From contig CAMKSE010000002.1 of NCBI GenBank assembly GCA_946415365.1, positions 62,001 through 126,000 of the forward strand: a DNA stretch of 64,000 nucleotides. The letters are read 5' to 3'. A model generated the notes under the pieces. That model was not told the DNA's origin, searched no databases, and saw nothing but the letters and a program-made list of their open reading frames with translations. This DNA is from an uncultured Prevotellaceae bacterium. Lineage in GTDB: Bacteria; Bacteroidota; Bacteroidia; Bacteroidales; Bacteroidaceae. This document shows, piece after piece, positions 60,121 through 64,000 of the stretch; within the stretch, counting starts at the first letter, position 1; each line of letters begins with the position of its first letter. The translations under genes and the position numbers were made by a program.

Positions 60121-61632
60121 ATGAGTACAATCAACAAGATAGCCGACGGAGTCATTTGGACTGTTGCCTGTAAGTTTCTTAGTGCGGCTTATGCGTTTGT
60201 TGCAGTACCCATACTAATAGGACTGTATGGCAAGGCTGACTACGGACTGATTGGTTTGGCCCTATCCATCAACATCTACATGACGCTGTTGGATCTCGGA
60301 TTCTCAAATACTAATCTTAGGTACTTCTCCAACTATCTGGCCAAGGGCGATATAGAGAATGTTAGAAAGCTATTTGGCACCAGCATCTGTTTTTACGGTT
60401 CTATTGGCATAATAAATGCACTGATAATTTTTGCCATATCATTCTTTGTTGGAGATATCTTTCAGGTAACACCAGAACAGGTTGTAATACTACGCAGCCT
60501 ACTATATATCATAGCCCTGAATGCCATCTTCAATTGGTATACGAGTTGTTTTGGACAACTTATTCAAGGTGCAGAATATGTAGACTTTTTCAGTAAGATC
60601 AGTTTTGTTGGCAACCTTCTGAATGTGGTGGTACTCATACTGACACTGATTTTTAAGTTCTCAATAGTTGAATATTATGCAGGGTTGGTTTTCTTAGGAC
60701 TGATCTACAGGACATTATTGTCTATCAGAAAGATCAAGGCTATCATCCCAGACATCTCATTTAAACCCCACTTCGACAAAAATCTGTTTAAGGAAACGCT
60801 GCCTTACAGCATGAACATTTTCTCTGTGTCGCTGCTCACGTGGGGAGCTTTGCAGTTACAGCCCATATTATTAGGAATAAGGTGTAATTCAAGTGAAGTA
60901 ACCGACTATAACATTATATTCTCAATTTACACTTTCCTTGGCTTTATCGGAGGATCGTTCAACTCAGCAATTTTCCCATCAGTAACCAAGGCAGTGACAC
61001 TTCACAACCGCGAGGTAATTGAACGGGTTGCATATCAGGGTACCAAATACCTAGTAATAGTCATCAGTTTTGTAACATTCGGCTACATTAGCGTCTCCCC
61101 TGATGTGATGCACCTGTATTTAGGCGAATCGTTTATGTATCTTGTGCCCTGGATGGATTTCTATTTCCTAAATCTCCTTGGTAACCACAATGCTGGCATG
61201 TCAGCCATCATTTACGCAGGCACTGACATCAAACTGATAACCCGCTGGTCTGCGTTCTCATACATCACCATGGTCATCGTGTTCTGGTACCTTATTCCTT
61301 ATTATGGTGCCCGTAGCATAGCACTCTCTGGTACTCTCTGCAACATTATGCAGATGACGTTCTACTATACATATTATTGGCCTAGGAAACTGAAAATTAG
61401 TTCAAGACGAATCTTTTGGACATCCCTGCTACCGTTTATGCTGGCAGGACTCTCAGTGGCCTTTATCCTGAGATTGTTCTCTGTGAGCGAATCACACCTC
61501 ATCCAATTATTGGTTAAGGGCATGCTCTTCGTTGTGGTGTTCTCGGCGATTGTCTATATGATGATAGAGAAAACGGACAGGGCGTTCTTCTCGTGGTTTA
61601 TCAAAAAATTTTTAAGGAGGGCTAACGCGTGA
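60121..61632 (+). CDS. Wzx-type oligosaccharide flippase
   Basis: A 503-residue membrane protein with 12 or more hydrophobic segments. The start ('NKIADGVIWTVACKFLSAAY') and 'GKADYGLIGLALSINIYMTL' are typical of the MOP/polysaccharide-biosynthesis (PF01943/PF13440) family. It would move undecaprenyl-linked repeat units across the inner membrane. Its stop codon overlaps the GTG start of the next gene (GTGA), so translation is coupled. Confidence 0.88.
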   Translation: MSTINKIADGVIWTVACKFLSAAYAFVAVPILIGLYGKADYGLIGLALSINIYMTLLDLGFSNTNLRYFSNYLAKGDIENVRKLFGTSICFYGSIGIINALIIFAISFFVGDIFQVTPEQVVILRSLLYIIALNAIFNWYTSCFGQLIQGAEYVDFFSKISFVGNLLNVVVLILTLIFKFSIVEYYAGLVFLGLIYRTLLSIRKIKAIIPDISFKPHFDKNLFKETLPYSMNIFSVSLLTWGALQLQPILLGIRCNSSEVTDYNIIFSIYTFLGFIGGSFNSAIFPSVTKAVTLHNREVIERVAYQGTKYLVIVISFVTFGYISVSPDVMHLYLGESFMYLVPWMDFYFLNLLGNHNAGMSAIIYAGTDIKLITRWSAFSYITMVIVFWYLIPYYGARSIALSGTLCNIMQMTFYYTYYWPRKLKISSRRIFWTSLLPFMLAGLSVAFILRLFSVSESHLIQLLVKGMLFVVVFSAIVYMMIEKTDRAFFSWFIKKFLRRANA

Positions 61633-62576
61633 AGGATCCAAGAGTTTTGGTACTGATGTCCACTTACAATGGCGAACGTTTCCTTAAGGAACAACTCGAT
61701 AGCATTCTGTCGCAGAAAAGTGTTGAGATTGGCCTATTGGTTCGTGACGACGGGTCTAAGGATAATACCTGCCAGATATTGTCGGACTATGCGTCAAAGC
61801 ATAAGAACATCAAATGGAAGGCTTGTAAGAATGTTGGCTTTGTCAAGAGTTTTTCTGCACTTGTGAAGATTGCTGTTACCTCTGACATTGAAGCTGACTA
61901 CTATGCTTTTGCCGATCAAGATGATATATGGATGCCTAACAAACTGAAGACTGCCTGTGATGCGCTTGCTATGAAAGACAACTCAAAGCCCAACCTCTTT
62001 ACATCAAACTCCATGCAGGTTGATGCTGAGGGGCATGAGTTGGAACCTTTTCATAAAGGCCCAGAACCGAAGTTTAGAAAGGGTAATGTGCTTATGTTCG
62101 GGACTGAACAGGGCTGTAGCATGGTATTCAACAAGAAGGCCGCTGAGATATATTCGGAAAACAAGCCTAATCTGACATGGCATGATAGATGGATGTATCA
62201 CATCTGCTACTTCATGGGAAGCGTGACCTACGACCATCTGCCACTGTTCTATTATCGCAGACACGAGAAGAACGCTTTGGCAAATCATAAGGCAGGTAGT
62301 CTTGAGGGAGAACCGAGCAAAATAGTGAGGGTATACCGTATTCTTTTTGTAGAACCTCCGGTGACGAATCATGTTGAGATGGCGCGTGAATTTTATGACC
62401 ACTTTGCCTCAAAGCTAAATAAGGAAGACCAGAAGATCTTTCGGCGTTTTATCGTGTGCAGAAAGAGTATTGCATCTAAAATATATATGTTGTTTTCACG
62501 CCATTTCATCTACCCTTACTATGATGTAAATGAGAGACGTTTACTGAAATGGCTTATTATGGCCGGAAGGCTTTAG
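61629..62576 (+). CDS. GT2 glycosyltransferase (rhamnosyltransferase-like)
   Basis: A 315-residue GT-A glycosyltransferase. 'VLMSTYNGERFLKEQLDSIL' starts the fold, 'LVRDDGSKDNTCQIL' holds the nucleotide-binding Asp pair, and 'YYAFADQDDIWMPNKLKTAC' is the metal-binding DxD region with the WMPNK signature of WbbL/RfbF-like enzymes. 'EQGCSMVFNKKAAEIY' and 'WHDRWMYHICYFMG' are acceptor-side motifs. GTG start within the flippase stop codon. It is closely related to the C-terminal domain of the next protein. Confidence 0.85.
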   Translation: MKDPRVLVLMSTYNGERFLKEQLDSILSQKSVEIGLLVRDDGSKDNTCQILSDYASKHKNIKWKACKNVGFVKSFSALVKIAVTSDIEADYYAFADQDDIWMPNKLKTACDALAMKDNSKPNLFTSNSMQVDAEGHELEPFHKGPEPKFRKGNVLMFGTEQGCSMVFNKKAAEIYSENKPNLTWHDRWMYHICYFMGSVTYDHLPLFYYRRHEKNALANHKAGSLEGEPSKIVRVYRILFVEPPVTNHVEMAREFYDHFASKLNKEDQKIFRRFIVCRKSIASKIYMLFSRHFIYPYYDVNERRLLKWLIMAGRL

Positions 62577-62589
62577 TTTGGAGTTTATT

Positions 62590-64000
62590 GTGAATAGGAT
62601 TCTCGCAATAGTTGTCACATACTATCCTGAAAAGGATCTATTGGAGCGTAATGTCCAGGCATTCATCAACCATGTTGACAAGGTGCTTATATGGGAGAAC
62701 ACACCTTCACCAGACAAGTCGAATTACCGCTTCATTGAGCATGAGAAAGTTGAATATTATGGAGATGGTATCAACAGCATTTCCAGGGCTTTGAATTATG
62801 CGTGGGAGTATGCCAATGAGTATGGATTCGACTATTTGTTGACTATGGACCAGGATTCCTATTTTGAGAACTTCGACTATTATGTAAATAAGACAATACT
62901 CTCTCCCCTAGCTCCAGAAGGAATCTGGACTCCTCAGATAAACGGTGAAAGTGTTTCTGAAGATTATGAAGAAATAGAAATACCTATCACATCAGGCATG
63001 TTGGCATCATTAAAGATTGTCAACACTATTGGCGGATGGAACGAGTCATACACGATTGCTTCGGTTGATGATGAGTTCTTTTTGATGGCACATCAGTGTA
63101 ATATAAAAAAATATAAAATAAAGGATGCGTCTCTCTTACAAAGATTTGGTGCCACACAGGTGGTCACAATCTTCGGACATAAATTAGAACTACGTAATTA
63201 TGGACCTCAACGTCTCTATGATATTTATAGGAATAATTTTATCCTTATAAGAAAATATCCAGAAATAGACTATCTCCGCAAAAACTTCTTTCATTATTGG
63301 CTTAAGGCCATCATATTGGTATTTCTCTTTGAAAAACAGAGATTCAGTAAGACGGCTGCCATTTTCAAGGGTATCATATCAGGACTCAGATGCAAGAACG
63401 ATGAATTAAGGAATCTTGGCATTGCTCGCCCTAAAAGGGAAATGGATGTTTTAGTGCTGATGTCAACATATAACGGAGAACTATATTTAAGGAAACAGTT
63501 GGATAGCATCCTACATCAAGACAAGACCAAAGTTCATCTATTAATTAGGGATGATGGTTCTACCGATCACACTTGTGATATTCTAAAAGAATATGCTGAA
63601 AAATATCCAAATGTAGAATGGAAGACTTCAAGAAATGTCGGATTTGTAAGAAGTTTCTCGATTTTGGTTGAGAAGGCTTTATCATATTCGGAACCTGTAG
63701 ACTTTTATGCATTCTCGGATCAGGATGACATTTGGATGCCTAATAAACTGAAGACTGCTTGCCGTTATCTTGAAGAGTATGACCAGAAAACTCCATTGTT
63801 GTTTTCCTCTAATTCATTATTCGTAGATGATAATATGAGTGTATTGGGGTCATTTCATAAGGAGGCCCCTCATTATACAAAACAGAATGTTATGATCTAT
63901 CCTACCGAACAAGGATGTAGTATGGTGTTTAACAGAAGTACATTGGAATTATATAGCAGCAATCCCCCCTTGAATGCATGGCATGACCGGTGGGTATGTC
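62590..64000 (+). CDS. Two-domain GT2 glycosyltransferase, cut by window end
   Basis: From a GTG at 62590 (a TTG at 62578 is possible) 470 codons stay open to the window edge. Residues 1-~275 form one GT2 domain ('ILAIVVTYYPEKDLLERNVQ', 'YLLTMDQDSYFENF', 'IPITSGMLASLKIVNTIGGW', 'VDDEFFLMAHQC') of the rhamnosyltransferase RfbF type. Residues from 285 form a second GT2 domain ('VLVLMSTYNGELYLRKQLDS', 'LIRDDGSTDHTC', 'AFSDQDDIWMPNKLKTAC') nearly the same as the whole previous gene. The two domains are joined in one frame. The protein probably adds two successive sugars to the repeat unit. No stop is visible before 64000. Confidence 0.8.
   Translation, partial: MNRILAIVVTYYPEKDLLERNVQAFINHVDKVLIWENTPSPDKSNYRFIEHEKVEYYGDGINSISRALNYAWEYANEYGFDYLLTMDQDSYFENFDYYVNKTILSPLAPEGIWTPQINGESVSEDYEEIEIPITSGMLASLKIVNTIGGWNESYTIASVDDEFFLMAHQCNIKKYKIKDASLLQRFGATQVVTIFGHKLELRNYGPQRLYDIYRNNFILIRKYPEIDYLRKNFFHYWLKAIILVFLFEKQRFSKTAAIFKGIISGLRCKNDELRNLGIARPKREMDVLVLMSTYNGELYLRKQLDSILHQDKTKVHLLIRDDGSTDHTCDILKEYAEKYPNVEWKTSRNVGFVRSFSILVEKALSYSEPVDFYAFSDQDDIWMPNKLKTACRYLEEYDQKTPLLFSSNSLFVDDNMSVLGSFHKEAPHYTKQNVMIYPTEQGCSMVFNRSTLELYSSNPPLNAWHDRWVC

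Overview
The window looks like chromosomal DNA from a Bacteroidota bacterium, most likely a gut or rumen Prevotella-type species (Prevotellaceae). Three things point there: many genes preceded by the Bacteroidota -7 promoter element (TAnnTTTG, usually TACCTTTG or TATCTTTG), a short RpoD/SigA-type sigma factor, and clusters of polysaccharide-degrading enzymes with a hybrid two-component-type sensor and a NusG-like capsule regulator. The species cannot be fixed from sequence reading alone. No rRNA, tRNA, CRISPR array or insertion sequence was recognised.

1-7.7 kb is mostly housekeeping and signalling: the 5' end of a TonB-dependent outer-membrane receptor, a TetR repressor, a membrane TPR regulator with a C-terminal HTH, a cytidylate-kinase-like protein, a SpoIIE-type PP2C phosphatase with an extracytoplasmic sensor, a small membrane protein and a primary-type sigma factor. 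7.7-23 kb is a carbohydrate region. A GH31-GH43 operon lies next to an aldo/keto reductase, a COG3618 lactonase, a zinc dehydrogenase and a FucP-type permease, which together fit an L-galactose (or L-fucose) oxidation route. Two sensor kinases, one of them catalytically degenerate, sit between these genes. A large GH97-carboxylesterase fusion follows.

23.1-32 kb is an AT-richer accessory island. It starts near an inverted-repeat element with a 38-nt AT palindrome and is bracketed by diverged inverted copies of a ~70-100 nt segment. It holds RhuM, a truncated DUF1016 protein, two Schlafen AlbA_2 5' fragments, two DUF2971 proteins, a small partner protein, a lipoprotein, and an XRE regulator with a DUF4236-FtsK/SpoIIIE fusion. 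Several gene remnants suggest repeated insertion and decay.

32-50 kb returns to core-like sequence: a C1 peptidase, an SLC13-type transporter, then a likely xyloglucan/beta-glucan locus. That locus has a GH9 and a divergent GH5, and a long minus-strand operon running sensor, GH31 (PA14), small protein, GH2, GH31. No susC/susD pair lies in the window. 50-64 kb holds clpB and then a capsule/exopolysaccharide operon: NusG-like antiterminator, SLBB export protein, Wzz-like protein, UDP-GlcNAc 4,6-dehydratase, a glycosyltransferase-like protein, a flippase, a GT2 glycosyltransferase, and a two-domain GT2 protein cut by the window end.
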